A DNA stretch of 64,000 nucleotides, from positions 8,370,303-8,434,302 of the forward strand of contig SSBO01000009.1 of assembly GCA_005281725.1 (NCBI GenBank), in the 5' to 3' direction. Made by a program: the position numbers and the translations under genes. The notes under the pieces were generated by a model. The model was not told the DNA's origin. It worked only from the letters and a program-made list of their open reading frames with translations, and did not search any database. Source of the DNA: Wuchereria bancrofti. Taxonomy: Eukaryota > Nematoda > Chromadorea > Rhabditida > Onchocercidae. Each line of letters starts with the position of its first letter. Position 1 is the first letter of the stretch. Positions 27,379 through 40,100 of the stretch are shown one piece after another.

Positions 27379-27548
27379 GTCCAATAAATAATGAATGATT
27401 TCTTCATTTTTTTGTTAGACTAAAAAATGAAGTGAAAATTGAGAAAAAACAGCTTCTATTTATTTCAATTCGGATGTTTTTGTTGGAAAAAAATAGACAA
27501 ACAGTTGAAAACAAAAAAAGTTGTGAGTATGCGTGGGTGCGTGCATAC

Positions 27549-27603
27549 GTGTGTGTGTGTGTGTATGTGTGTATGTGTGTGTATGTGTGTGTGTATGCAT
27601 GTG
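27549..27603. repeat. TG/TATG microsatellite
   Basis: Alternating TG dinucleotides with interspersed TATG units. This is simple-sequence DNA with Z-forming potential. It produces spurious open frames full of Cys and Val. Confidence 0.9.
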
Positions 27604-28919
27604 TCCGTGCATATCTGTGTCAGTGGTTGTTTATTAATGAATAATGATTAACAATTAACAAGTTCAAGAGGATGCGCCTTCATATTTCCTTATAACGCCA
27701 CGACTGGTGATAAATTATCAGTATTGACAAGAGATTATATGAAAATGTCCTTTCATTTCTTTGTGATATCTAAATTGCTGATAAATGAATCATTATAAGC
27801 GTATAAACAACATAAACATTACTAATTAACAGGAAATCATTGATGTAAATTTCAATGATTAAAAAGATTGTGAACATGAATACTGGATCAAAATTATTCA
27901 TAAACAAACAAAAACATTAATTGGGATTATCAATAAGAAATTATCAAAGGAGATACAAATAATTATCAGGAAATTATCAAATCGCTAATTAGGAGATCGT
28001 TAGTTTAAATGTCATCAAGATTATTTAAGGAAAACTCAACAGATAAAAAGAGGTCAAGCAAAATATTAGCAAAGTATATATTAATTATCAATGTAACATT
28101 GTTAGCGCAAACAGTGATCACAAAAATGAAATTATCAATATAAGTATAGGAAGCGGGCAATAATTTTGTAGGCCAAGAAAAAAGAAATAGGTCAAAGGTT
28201 TCTCAGTACTCACTTTATTAATTATGATTCTGTTCTATTTTTTGCTAGTGAAATTAAAGATTCATTTTCACAATATTTACACATAAATAACTTCAACCAT
28301 TTGACAAGAAACTTTATAACTTCAGTAAGTATTTAAATAAATAGATCAGAAATATTTTTCTAATTTAAAAATAAGTACTTAAACATTTACAAAAATAATG
28401 ATCAGCTAAAAAAAGATATGAAGAAGTAAAACATTTTTTTAAAAAATAAAGCAACTTTTTTTCACTACTACTTTGATTTTATTTTAAACTACAATTTACA
28501 GTTTAATGAAGCTATATTAAGAGAAATAAAATTTGAAATATTTTTAAATTTAACAAAAAACTTTTTGGAAATTATTAAATAAGCAACTGTTGTGCATTTA
28601 ATAGGTTGCATTTTGAGTGATTCTTGATTCTTTTTCTTGCAATTTTTTAGATTACTTCACAATTAAGCTGTAACGATAGTGAATGATTAATAATCTGTGG
28701 AATTGAAATCGATTCACTCTCTTATCATTTTTATAGAGACAATTGATAAAAATAGTCCCAAAATAACAAATATGCATGTGTGTATATGCATGGAAAGGAA
28801 AAAATGCAAAAATATTTATCAAGAAAATCAAATAAGTAACGCTATATAATGCACTGATTACAGTCAATGTTACTTCGTTATCAGTATTGTCGGATAGGAA
28901 GAAAGAATTTTTTTTTTGA

Positions 28920-29067
28920 ATTACTAGATAAAATGTCTCAATTATTTTAACTACTTAAATATGATATCAAAAATTATCATAAAATTATGCGCGAACATTT
29001 TAATATTGCACTGTTTTACTTATTGTAAGGACTTTTTTTTAAAAATTACTAGATAAAATGTCTCAAT
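28920..29067. repeat. 23-base direct repeat, two copies
   Basis: A 23-base block beginning ATTACTAGATAAAATGTCTC is found identically at 28920-28942 and 29045-29067, both preceded by an A/T homopolymer run. The period is 125 bases. Confidence 0.75.
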
Positions 29068-29301
29068 CAAATGAATTCTAGTTATCCGCTGTTACATTTA
29101 ATACAATCGACTTGTTTCTTTTTTTAATTTAAATTTTTAGAATTAGAAAAGTCATTACGTGCCTCGACGCCATGTGAAAATTTATACCACATTTATGCTG
29201 CAAAAAGATTTCAGATTTTGCAGTCAGTGCTTAGATTAATTTTAACTTGCAAATTCCACGAATAATAAATTGATAGAAGAAACAAAGAATGATAAAAGAA
29301 T

Positions 29302-29355
29302 AATATATTAAGTGATTCAAATAAGGAAACAACAATTTGAATCATTTAATATATT
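29302..29355. repeat. Hairpin, 21-base stem, 12-base loop
   Basis: The left arm AATATATTAAGTGATTCAAA (plus T) pairs with 29335-29355 with one mismatch. Pairing continues imperfectly outside the core stem. The location is intergenic, upstream of the lipase pair. Confidence 0.7.
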
Positions 29356-30233
29356 TTCTATTATTTTTGAAAAAAAAGGACATTTATATTTTGAATGCGC
29401 TACCGATAGAATTTTTCTGATTTGCTTTGTTTTTTCTTATCAAATTTTTAAGAAATAAAGTGATAAAATCACTCATTTTTCACCACTGATTTTCCCCTAT
29501 ATTTTCTTTACCATTTAAATTTGTTGATTATTTATATATTTTTTTATTCATTTTATCAAAAAATAATTCTAAATATTTTATAAAATGAAGAATTGATATT
29601 ATTCAAGTTGTAGATTACATTTCAATTTCATTTTCTTCCCGATGTTAATGTTTAAAATTTTAAGTTACATTTATTTTCATTTTAATATGCTGTAAGATAC
29701 TGACAGAGTTGTTTACTCAACTTTATCTATCTATTTACATGAACAAATATCACTATTAAACTAAACATCAAAGATAAACTTTAATAATGAACCAAAAATA
29801 ATAGAGTTTAAAAATTAATAGATTTAAGAAGTAATCAATTTAAATCTTTTATTAGAAATAATTTTCTGTCGTATTTGCGGATGAAATTCGAGGTATAATG
29901 ACAATGTCTATTATGTATTGTTCTAACTGACACTGATAATCGGAATTTAAACGGTAAAACTATTTTAATAATAAAATTAAACTGAAAACATTTTTTTTTG
30001 CAATTGGAAATAGTCCCGTCATCAATAGTAAAATATTGATCCATCATCAACAGTTGTTGCTTGTAACTTGCAATGAAATAATTTAGCAGTTGTTTTCTTG
30101 ATTTGCTCGTTAGTTTTCGTTGTAGAAATAAGTTCAATTTTAATAACGCAAATTGCACATTTTCTAAATTAATTTCAACTTTTGTAGTTACAAAAAAAGA
30201 ACAGAAAAAGTAAACAACGATTGATTATCAGTA

Positions 30234-33200
30234 ATGATGATAAATTCGCATGATATCAATATGATTAGCATCATTCTCGCTATTTTTCTTATCACTACAC
30301 CTTATTATTATTGCAGTATACCACCAGAAGCAAAAATGACAGCGGTATGCTTTTTGATCTTCTATTGTTAATTCGTCACTTTTTTTTTTGGACAATTCGA
30401 TCAATTCGTTGTATTATTACTTTTTCGTTTAAGTTCAATTCATAAGTAACCATATATTTAAGTTTCTTTTTTTTCTATCTCATTTTATAAATATCGAATA
30501 TTCGTATATTTACAAATATTTTATAACAAGTAATATAAAGTAGTGAATGATACCATTAAGATAGCAAATTTACCATATTTACTGTCAAAATTGTTACACG
30601 ATTAGCTTCGCCGCGAACAAAGAAATCTATCAATGTTTGCTGCAAAAGCGTTTGTGAATAGAAAAAGCAATGAGAGAGAAACAAGTCCTACTTCAAAAGA
30701 TAGTGGGGAAAGTCCCAAGATGTGCTTTTTAATACTCTTTTCATCACGAAATAGATCTAACATGTGTTCTCAAACGTGGTGACAGCGCCTTTGCATATCC
30801 ACCAGTTTGAAGTTCGAGTGAGCCACTGATGGCGGTCGAGGAAGACGTGACTTGTATACGTACTGTGTTTTCAGTAACGTAATAATGAATTTTCAATAAT
30901 GATGAATGCTATCCTTAATTGCTAAGCCTTTAATTGGATCGAAAGAGAGATTGAAAGTGTTCAAACTGTCGGTAGAGATTTTGTTTGTGAGTTTGGCGAT
31001 CTGCGCTAAATAAATGAACTTTCTGAGTCGGAAGCAACATATTACCGAATCTGCTATGATAGATCGACTTGCCATCTGTTCTGATGTTCCAAAGTTTCTA
31101 TTGAAGCTTGCAGCATGTAAAGCTGCTTTTCTTGCAAGACGGGGCGGATGAGCGAGGAATTTAGAGTATCTGGACTTCTAGGTTCTTTGAATTTCTTTGA
31201 TGAGCACTCCAGGCATTTTATGGACAAGTAAAATAGGATGCTATTTTTATATTTGCAAGCTTGGACTATAGCAGCGAAATACTGAGGTAGTAGGTTTGTC
31301 TGTTAAATAAATAGTTTTTAGTAGGTTTGTCTGGCCTTGAAGGGTTAAACAAGTTCCATCTGCCCGGATCCAAAGTTGTCACTCTCCTGAGATGGCTACC
31401 CGAGGGCTGGTGAGTCCATTCTGTCTATCGACATACTTCAACTTTTGACTTTTTAGTTGAGGCCTGTCTGGCATGGGGGATCGTCCAGAGTATATGTCAC
31501 TGCCAGCATAACCCGCAACCTCAGAAAGGTACGTAAGTTCCTTTCATCCACGACAAGGAGGTGTCCTTGAGGATATATATATTTGATAATTGCTTTGTTT
31601 GCCAAACTATTTAAAATAATACAAAACAAAAATATTCGGTAATTTTATTCATATTAAATGGTGAATAGTAGCATAGCAGCAATTTCTAATTGATAAACAT
31701 CAAATTACCATTTTGATTTGCATACAAGGAAGCATTCTTCGGCTTCACTGTTAGAGTTCAAACTTCTTTCACTTCTAGGTTGCTTCCATCAAATCAGTCC
31801 TTGAATTCATTAATGAGAACCCTGGGCATTCTGTGGAACTATTTTTTATATACTGCTTAAATGCTGCTAGAAAGGAATCCATGGGATGATCTGCAAGTCT
31901 GGTTTAAAGTTTTTGAAATTGTCCCTTACTGCTTTCAAACCTCATTTTGTTTCCCATTTATTGTTTTTAACTTGAGTTTTTTCCTTGGAATGTTGGTTTG
32001 GTTTGAAAGTGAAGGATAAATTGTATCACTCTACGCTGGTTAAGCCACATTTTCTAGCCTTTCCCTGTAAGAAACAAGCAATGTTCTCCTTGGAAAAGTT
32101 TCTTGGCCATTTGGGATGCTGCTGGATAAGGCTCTCATCTTTAGGAGATCAAAAGTGCCGAAGTTCTAAATCACTTACATGCAAGTTAAATCTATGACTT
32201 CCAGTGAGCTTTTCACTTGCTGTTTTCATCAACATTTTGTCGCTTCAAACTTTTGTCCTTCGAACTTGAGCAAAGGTTTTTTTTGAATGAAATGAAGTAT
32301 GAACAGAACTGCTTTCATCATTCACAAATGAAGTTCATTAACAGGAAATTCGTGGCAACGAAATCCTTAGGTTGTAGGTTTGTTTGGAGTATTTTTCTCA
32401 TAGATATGTCTGTAATTTTTTGTTGATCAGTTTAGTACTACAATAATTTTGTTACAATTACAGTTGAATAAAATTTAAATTTTCAAATTTATTGATATGA
32501 AAAAAGAAAGAAGAAATAAATTGTTATAATTTTTTTTTCACAGGTTCAAATAATACTTTATCATGGTTATCCGGTACAAGTATTTCATGCACATACCAGT
32601 GATGGTTATATTTTAGACCTTCATCGTATTCCATTTGGCAAAAATGGTTAGTTTCATTTCATACCTTTTGTTATAAATATTTTATGTAAGAAAAAAAAAG
32701 TCTCAATATGCTAGCTTAATTACTAGATGTGAAAGTGTTCATTTAATTAGGAGAATGCTTTCTTCATAGCAATCCAGCATTACATACCAAAATTATCCCA
32801 TGGAATAATCACTTGATAAAATGATCATCAATTATCAATTAAAATATGCCATTCAACCTATTGTTATCAAAAATATTCTTATCTTTATGTACTTTTATGT
32901 TTGCTCTTCGGTGCTATTCTTTGTGACAATCCAAGGCTAAATACCAACAGAAGTTCATTTTCAAAAAAAAAAAAAAGTTAAATATAAAATGTACAATTTG
33001 AAAAATTTTCAGGATATTCCATTAGTCGTAAATATCGACCAGCAATTTTCTTGCAACATGGCTTACTTGGTTCAAGCGCTGATTGGGTGGAAAATTATCC
33101 CAATGAATCTTTTGGTAATTATATCAAAATATAGTTCGTATATAGGAAATATGTTAGAATTTGCATTTCATTTTTATTTTCACTTGTTCTCAAACTGAAT

Positions 33201-35340
33201 TTCAATTTCATCATTCATCCTGGCTGATGCTGGATTTGATGTATGGCTTGGTAACTCACGTGGAAATATATACGCATTAAATCATGTTAATTGCTCCATA
33301 GAGAATGATTCATTTTGGAAATTCAGGTTAATTAACAAAAATTTACATGAATTAAAACAACAGCAAATGAAAATTAAAATTATATCAAAATATAGTTCGT
33401 ATATAAGATTATATGAAATACAAATCAAAAAAGCAGCTAAATTTCAGAACAGTCTATAATGTGAAATATTATAAATAAAAACTAATTAAAGTTTATTTGA
33501 AAACATTTTTTTTTTAAATTTATTAAGCACTCATTGATGCTAATAATTTCCAGTTGGGATGAAATGGCAAAATATGATTTGGATGCAATGTTTGATGTGG
33601 TATTAAAGATAACAAAACAAAAAAGCCTGTATTATGTAGGTTTTTCACAGGGCACATTAATTATGTTTGTCAAACTTTCCCAGGATCCAAATTTCGCATC
33701 AAAGGTTTCCTTCTTTTTTTAATTCATAATTGCTTAAAATTTAAATTAGAAAAAAAATCACAACTTTTGATGGCAACAAAAATGGTGGAAGAAAAAAAAA
33801 TAGTCTATTTTTTTTTCAAAATTACGCACAAGCGCGAACTTGAAAATGTTGCATTATTTATAAAATAATGGTGATAAAAAATAGTTATACAAAAACCAAT
33901 GACTTATTTTTTGCAAAAAAATGAGTTTTAAAATGTTGTCAGTAAATTAATTATATTTTGAAAAATTGAATTAATTTGAAAAAAGGGCATAATTTCTGCG
34001 GAAAATTTAAAGAGTAAAATTTTCAGATTCGGAAATTTTTTGCATTAGCTCCAGTTGCAACTGTAGCCAATGTGAAAGGATTATTCCGACTATTTGCTAC
34101 CAAAATGTTTCCTAATGCCAAGGTATTATTTATATGATATGATCAGGTCATACTCATATTTCAATGAGAAATAAAAAGTAATTTGTTAGACGAATAAGCA
34201 GAAAAAGAGAAGTTTATCAATTATTTCTTTTTTAGTTACTATCATTAATGAAAAGAAAATGAGTATGAATTAATTTCAAGTATTATCATTGTTGACATAA
34301 AAGATATGATTCATTAATAAGATGTAAAACTAACTTTCATTTCAGTTAATTCAACAGTTCTTCGGCAATAGATTTTTTGCACTTAATAGCAAATTATCAA
34401 AGACAATTAGCATAATATTTTGTGAAATCACTTTTTTTAATCCATTGTGCAAGGATATTGTCTTTCAAATAGCAGGTCCCGACAGCGGTCAATTCAATAA
34501 GGTATAATTAAATTTATAGCGAAAGGTTTAAATTTTAAAATTCACTTCTCTTCTTTTGATTATTTCACATCTAATCTTTACGTGTAATAGAAAGATATGA
34601 TTTTTGATTAGTTGGATGAATAAATTACAGAGTCGTTTATCGGTATATATCGGTGGAGAAGGTGGTACATCGGTAATGAATATAATTCATTGGGTACAAA
34701 TGATTAATAGTGGAAAATTGCAAGCTTATAATTATGAGTCAGTGGAAGAAAATCAAAGGCATTATGGAAGTGTAATATTTTCATTTTGTTTTATTGTTTT
34801 AATTAAGGAAAAAATTAGTGATTTAAGAGATTTGGAAATTTTAAATCAAATAAAATTTAATCATTTAATTGGACGATTAATGAAACTTTGTTTGAAAATT
34901 GTTACAATCTTTCTTTTAAAATTACTTTCAACTTTTTTTTCTAGGATTCACCACCAATCTATAATATTAGTTCAGTTAATGTTCCGATTTATTTGTATTG
35001 GAGTCTGAACGATTGGCTTGCAAATACTTTAGATATTGAGGTTAGTTATTCAAATATTAAAATTTATTTTAAACAAATGAAAATGTTAATTTCAATATTT
35101 ATTAAACTATTTTGATTAACAAAACGTTTAAAGAAGAAAAAAAATTATTATTGCGCGATTATTTTTGTTTAATTCTAGAAATCACTGCTATCAATTTTAC
35201 CGAATAAATCAATCAAGGGAGGAAAAGTATTCAAAAATTACAATCATTTGGATTTCATTTGGGGTTTACGAGCGGCTGACGAAATTTATCGACCAATTAT
35301 ATCGATTATTCATAAAGAAAGAAGTCAAGGAATTTTTTAA
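30234..35340 (+). CDS. Acid (lysosomal-type) lipase 1, about 410 aa, with one defective splice acceptor
   Basis: Ten exons: 30234-30344, 32544-32646, 33013-33114, 33212-33326, 33554-33704, 34027-34122, 34346-34501, 34631-34771, 34945-35040, 35179-35340. The N-terminus has a hydrophobic signal ([18 protein letters not shown]). An Abhydro_lipase N-domain follows ([16 protein letters not shown]), then the oxyanion region [13 protein letters not shown]. The catalytic triad is visible: Ser in GFSQG, Asp in [11 protein letters not shown], His in [10 protein letters not shown]. The family hydrolyses triglycerides and cholesteryl esters in lysosomes or outside the cell, and C. elegans lipl genes are the counterparts. 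Every splice site is canonical except the acceptor of exon 4, where the intron ends TTTCAT instead of AG. No in-frame AG is available nearby, because the only upstream one leads into a TGA. Exon 4 is 115 bases, identical in length and phase to the paralogue at 37-42 kb. The gene may be a recent pseudogene, or this base may be an error. Six of the ten exons match the paralogue in length. Confidence 0.82.
30600..32440. mobile_element. GC-richer island in lipase 1 intron 1, probably degraded repeat element
   Basis: Intron 1 (30345-32543) is 2.2 kb, far longer than the other introns of this gene. Most of it is clearly richer in G+C than its surroundings. Two related segments, near 31167-31215 and 31781-31835, are diverged copies. 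On the minus strand both read as similar peptides ([13 protein letters not shown] and [13 protein letters not shown]), with differences that look like amino-acid replacements. Stops interrupt every long frame. I infer one or two decayed transposable-element copies, but I cannot name the family from sequence alone. Confidence 0.45.
33117..33405. repeat. 28-base direct repeats flanking lipase 1 exon 4
   Basis: A 28-base block containing ATATCAAAATATAGTTCGTA occurs at 33117-33144 in intron 3 and identically at 33378-33405 in intron 4. The two copies bracket exon 4 (33212-33326), the exon whose acceptor is defective. Confidence 0.85.
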
Positions 35341-35644
35341 TAATTTTAAGAATACAAAAATTTGTCAATTTTGATTTTTGTTCAGAGATGAATTACGAAA
35401 TATTGTATAGGAGTAGTTTTTGTAAATTTATTTTTTTAATTCAAATTATCACTTGTAATTTTTTAAACTCATCTGTTCATAAATATTGTAGTAGAAGTAA
35501 TCAAATTTTTTTTTGTTTCGTTATGACTTTAAAATTAATTTCTTCGTTTTGCAATTTCTGTAATTTAAATTAATGCAATTATTTCATTGCATTCGTCATT
35601 CCAGTTAATCGATAAATTTGTTATATTTTTGAAAAAAGAAAGGA

Positions 35645-35650
35645 AATAAA
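35645..35650 (+). terminator. Candidate polyadenylation signal of lipase 1
   Basis: AATAAA lies about 305 bases after the stop codon. It is the nearest canonical hexamer I noticed. Confidence 0.35.
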
Positions 35651-36670
35651 ATTATGCGGTAACATGATAAAAGATTTTAATAGCTTGAAATTTTTTTAAA
35701 ACCGTCGTTGTCCATAAAATTTAATCTGAATTGAATAACTGTTTAAACAGAATGAAATCTTGAAAATATTTCCTGAAAGAAAAAGAATTTATGCTGACAA
35801 GCTGGAATAAAAAGCTATCGTTTATGTTTATTTGTTAATAGCCTAATAATTCATGACCAAATAAACTATATTCATTATAACGGATTGACAAGAATAATGC
35901 AATGATACTTTCCACAAATGTAACTGTAAACAGTTTTAAAAATAAATGAACGATTAATTACTTTAAATAAATGATACACCATATATACAATGAAACTTTA
36001 ATAATAAATATTTTAATAAAGAAATGAAATATTTTTTGAATTCCTAAAATTTACGAACAACAAAGGTTTTTAACGAATTTTAAGGTAAAAATTGAAAATT
36101 ATTCCATAAATTGTTTTTATAACTAAAGTTTCAATGGTTATGATATATGCATAAACTAACAATGTACATAAATGCAGAGGTCAAAGTTCAACTCATTTAA
36201 CAGTGCCATAACATACAATCGCATCATTCATTATGTTAGTATATAAATATATGCATGCTAAACTAATGAAGACAAAAAATTGACACTTGTTGTAAGCATA
36301 ATTTTATGTTCTATTTGATAGGAAGCACACGTACACGCACAAATACATATATATACGCATATATGCGTATGCACGTACGTAGGCGAAGATAGACTAATTC
36401 GCTTGCGCATAGATCGTACGTGTGCATACATCGTACGTGCACATACATGCAGACATATCAAATCTATAAAAGAAACAGATACGTACATGCATCACATTTT
36501 CACAGTGATTAAGTCGTTCTCGAGAAAAGTGAATTTCATTTCAATTTCAGTTGTTTTCTGTCTCTCTTCCTTTCCGATAAATCTGTCTGTATTCGCCTAA
36601 TGATTTTTGCGTGTACTGATAATATGCTTTCTTTTTTCTTTTTTATTTAATTCTCACTCTGTTTGATGAG

Positions 36671-36720
36671 ACATACACACACACACACATACACACACAT
36701 ACACACACATACACACACAT
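36671..36720. repeat. CA/TACA microsatellite
   Basis: Five units of CA repeats interrupted by TACA at about ten-base spacing. It belongs to a wider alternating purine-pyrimidine region from about 36.33 kb. Confidence 0.9.
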
Positions 36721-37123
36721 GCAAACGCACATACCCATATACACTCACGAATGTATACACATATATATACGCTTATGTTCAATGCGTAGGCAAATGTATG
36801 TAGTAATAATTATTTTAATTAGTTAATTAAATTAAAATCTTAGTGTCATTAATATTAAATGATGTTAATAATATTATTATTAATTATTAATAATAATAGT
36901 TAGTGTGTTATTGTTGTTGTTATTAAACTTTGTTTAAATAAGTTAAGTGGAAATATTTGAAAAAATATATTTGAACAAAAAGTACGTGTTAATTAGCCAT
37001 AATTAATTGGACGTTAAACTATTATAAATCATTATATTAAACAGCTGTTTATAACGATGAAATATAACATTGACCTGATTGCCTGATAGCAGCATTGATA
37101 GTTGTTGCTATCGGTAGTGGCCG

Positions 37124-40100
37124 ATGTTTATCACTATTATCTTCAAATTTTTTGTTTACACTAAATTATATCATTTAACAAATGGAATTTCAATTAAATC
37201 ACTTCCAGAAGCTACAATGACAACTGTAAGTTTAAAATAGACGAGATATCGAGCAATTTAAATTAATTGAAAATTTTTTTTGTAGATAGAAAAAGAAAAC
37301 AATTGTATTTGTATTTGGTTTTTTCGACTGAATAGATTTTGAAAAAAAGTATGAAATAAATAATGTTTTGAATTTTGGAAAGTTTTTAAAATTTTTCTTA
37401 TTTTGTCATCTTCTACTTTTTCCATACCAAAAATCACTAGAAAGAAATTAAATTCATCCATTTCCCGTTGTTAATCTTTGATCTTTTTTCCAAACAAATT
37501 GTTGCAATATTCTTTTTTTGTTTTCAGAATGAAATTATTGCTTACTATGGCTATCCGTCTGAAACACATACTGTAACAACAGATGATGGTTATATACTCG
37601 AGTTGCATCGTATTCCAGGCGGTAAAGCAGGTAATTCTATTATTGCATTCAATAATTCAACTATGCTCAACGGCATTACTACATCGGTTATACATGGTAT
37701 TATTATCGTATATATATAGTTAATTCGTACTGTACACTACCGTAACACGCCAAACTACTGATAAGCACGGTAGTTTCTTGTAGAACTTGATTTTAATCAA
37801 AGACGATGATTATTTATTTCAGCGAATTATTCTAAAAATGAATCAAAGTCTGTAGTATTTCTACAGCATGGTTTTATTGGTTCAAGCGCTGTCTGGGTGA
37901 CAAATTTACCAAATCAATCTGCTGGTTATAACATATATTTTGACAAATTTAGGATTAAAATCATTATATAACTTCTTTTTCAATCTTTAGTTCTTCAAAC
38001 ATTTTGAAAAAGCGGTACTTTCGAAAGTTTTTAATCGAAATTTTAATTAATTCAAATTTGCCAAATTCAAACTTATTCATGCAAATCATAATTCTTTGCA
38101 TTTAGCATTTTTATTTGCTGATGCCGGATTTGATGTTTGGATGGGTAATGTTCGAGGGAATACTTATTCTACCAAACATGTTGAATACACACAAAATGAT
38201 TTAAAATACTGGAAATTTACGTCAGTTAATTTTATACCACTTCTTGTTTACGTCAACTTTTTGACGTTTACGTTAATTTGTGCTTGAATTTTTCGTAATA
38301 AAAAAATATGTAGAAGTGAAGAAGATAAGAAACTTTTAATTTTTTTTTAACAGTCATTAACAGTATTCATTTAGATTTGATGAATTTGCAAAATATGATT
38401 TGGATTCAATGATTAATTATGTGCTTAACGAAACTTCCCAACAATCCTTATATTATATTGGATATTCCGAAGGTACTCTAACAATGTTTGCAAAACTTTC
38501 AATCGATCAACTTTTTGCACAAAAAGTGAGCTATATTTTTTTTCTAGAAAATTCAAAATCTATGTTAATTGAGCATTTGAAAACCATTGACATTCAAAAT
38601 ACATCTGGAAATTAATATTTGAAAAAGATCTAACCCTTGAAAAAAAAATTCAAAATTTTGAAGTAACAAGTTTTGAAAAGGCGAAATTTCAACCTTTAAC
38701 TTATTTCTTGCCTAAATTTATCAATTAAGTGAGAAAAATTTTCAGATTCGTAAATTTTTTGCTCTGGGACCAATTGGTACATTAACTTATATCAATGGTT
38801 TAGTAAGGGTTGCTGGGGAAAAATTTCTACGGCCACTTAAAGTAAGCATGTTTTATTTCATCTTTAATTGCTTCAAAATTTTTCCAGAAAGCTGAAAATT
38901 AGCAAATCAAATTGAATAGTTTAGTTCAGCTTTATTGGTATAAAAGAGTTAAGGACTGGTTAAATTGTAAATTCGATAGAAGAATTTAGTACTGTTTAAT
39001 CATAAATCAAGAAAATCTAAATTTCAAATTGCTTTATCACTACTTACTACTTTATAATCAGTCATTACATATTACGTTATGCTTTTCATTAATCTTTTTA
39101 TGTGTTCATTCTACAATTTAATTACTCTTTTTGTTTGAAAAACACAAAAATTTAATGGCCTGAGATTTGTTTTTTTTTCAGTTGAAACTTCAGTTAAAAC
39201 TTTTGATATATTCATTTACATTTTTCCTTCTATTTAATTAATTTAAAATTATAATATTCATAAGTTAAAGCTCATCGTTAAGAAGTTCTTCATTAATTCT
39301 TTCTTCACTCTGCTAACAATTCTCATTTATGCAAATTTTATGAACGTATTCAAAAAATGAAGAAACATTTTTATAGATGTTGGTTAAAATTACCGGCAAA
39401 TTTATGCCCAATGAATCAATTTTTCAAAAGATCAGTAAATCAACCTGCTCATTGAAAAGCATTGTTGAGCATTGTGAAAATTTGATGTTTCAAATGACTG
39501 GGCCTGCTACTATCCAAATGAATGTGGTAATTGAATCAGATACTTTTTATAATAAAATTAACGAATGACAATTTTTAATTGATATATAATTAAATAAATC
39601 TATCTTAATCTAATTTTCTCCCTTTTTTTGTTGATAATACATTATTATTTTTTGAGCATTTATTACAATTCCTAATTTAAGCCGTTGTCTTTTTTTCGTT
39701 TGTAATTTTAGAGTCGAATTCCAATATATATGAGTCATCTACCAGCTGGTACCTCAATGGCAAATGTTCTCCATTGGGCGCAAATGGTAAACAGTCATAA
39801 AACACAAATGTATGATTATGGATCAGAAAATAAAAATATGAAACATTACAATATGGTTTGTCTATGCATTTATTAGAAACAAAAATTTTTTTATTTAAAT
39901 TTTCTTACATTTCAATGCGCCATTATGCACTATTTTTTAAAAAAACCTTTTTTAAAAAAAGCTTTTTTTTACTTTAAAAAAGCATCTTAAACTTAGATTT
40001 CTTTTCTTGAAAAATATGTTTTTTTTAATAAAAATTTCTTGCAATTATCCTACCTTAATTGCTGCATTTTTTTCATTATTTATTTATTTAAGTATTGTCG

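Larger units (their letters stand above)
24991..30233. other. 5.2 kb gene-poor, repeat-containing region
   Basis: SORD starts at the left edge and the first lipase at the right edge, so the promoters of both genes are expected at the ends. The interior is AT-rich and holds dispersed direct repeats, a degenerate GATGATAGAGATGAAAATG-type array, a TG microsatellite and a hairpin, each listed separately. I found no coding exon I would defend. Confidence 0.5.
35341..37123. other. Spacer between tandem lipase genes
   Basis: Contains the 3' UTR of lipase 1 on the left, with an AATAAA at 35645-35650. The middle holds alternating purine-pyrimidine sequence (36.33-36.45 kb, ACGTACG and GCATATATGCG words) and a CA microsatellite. 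On the right should lie the promoter of lipase 2, which I could not resolve. No additional gene seen. Confidence 0.5.

Noticed and set aside
27432..27651. Overlapping open frames rich in Cys and Val on the + strand
   Set aside because: They are translation of the TG microsatellite in two frames, with no start context, domain or splice partner.
31985..32426. Two + strand open frames in lipase 1 intron 1
   Set aside because: They lie in the GC-richer decayed element. The protein-like signal I could find elsewhere in that element is on the other strand, and these peptides show no domain.
36258..36600. Open frames on both strands with His/Thr/Cys-rich peptides
   Set aside because: They arise from alternating purine-pyrimidine sequence. 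The two strands give equally long frames, as expected for simple-sequence DNA.
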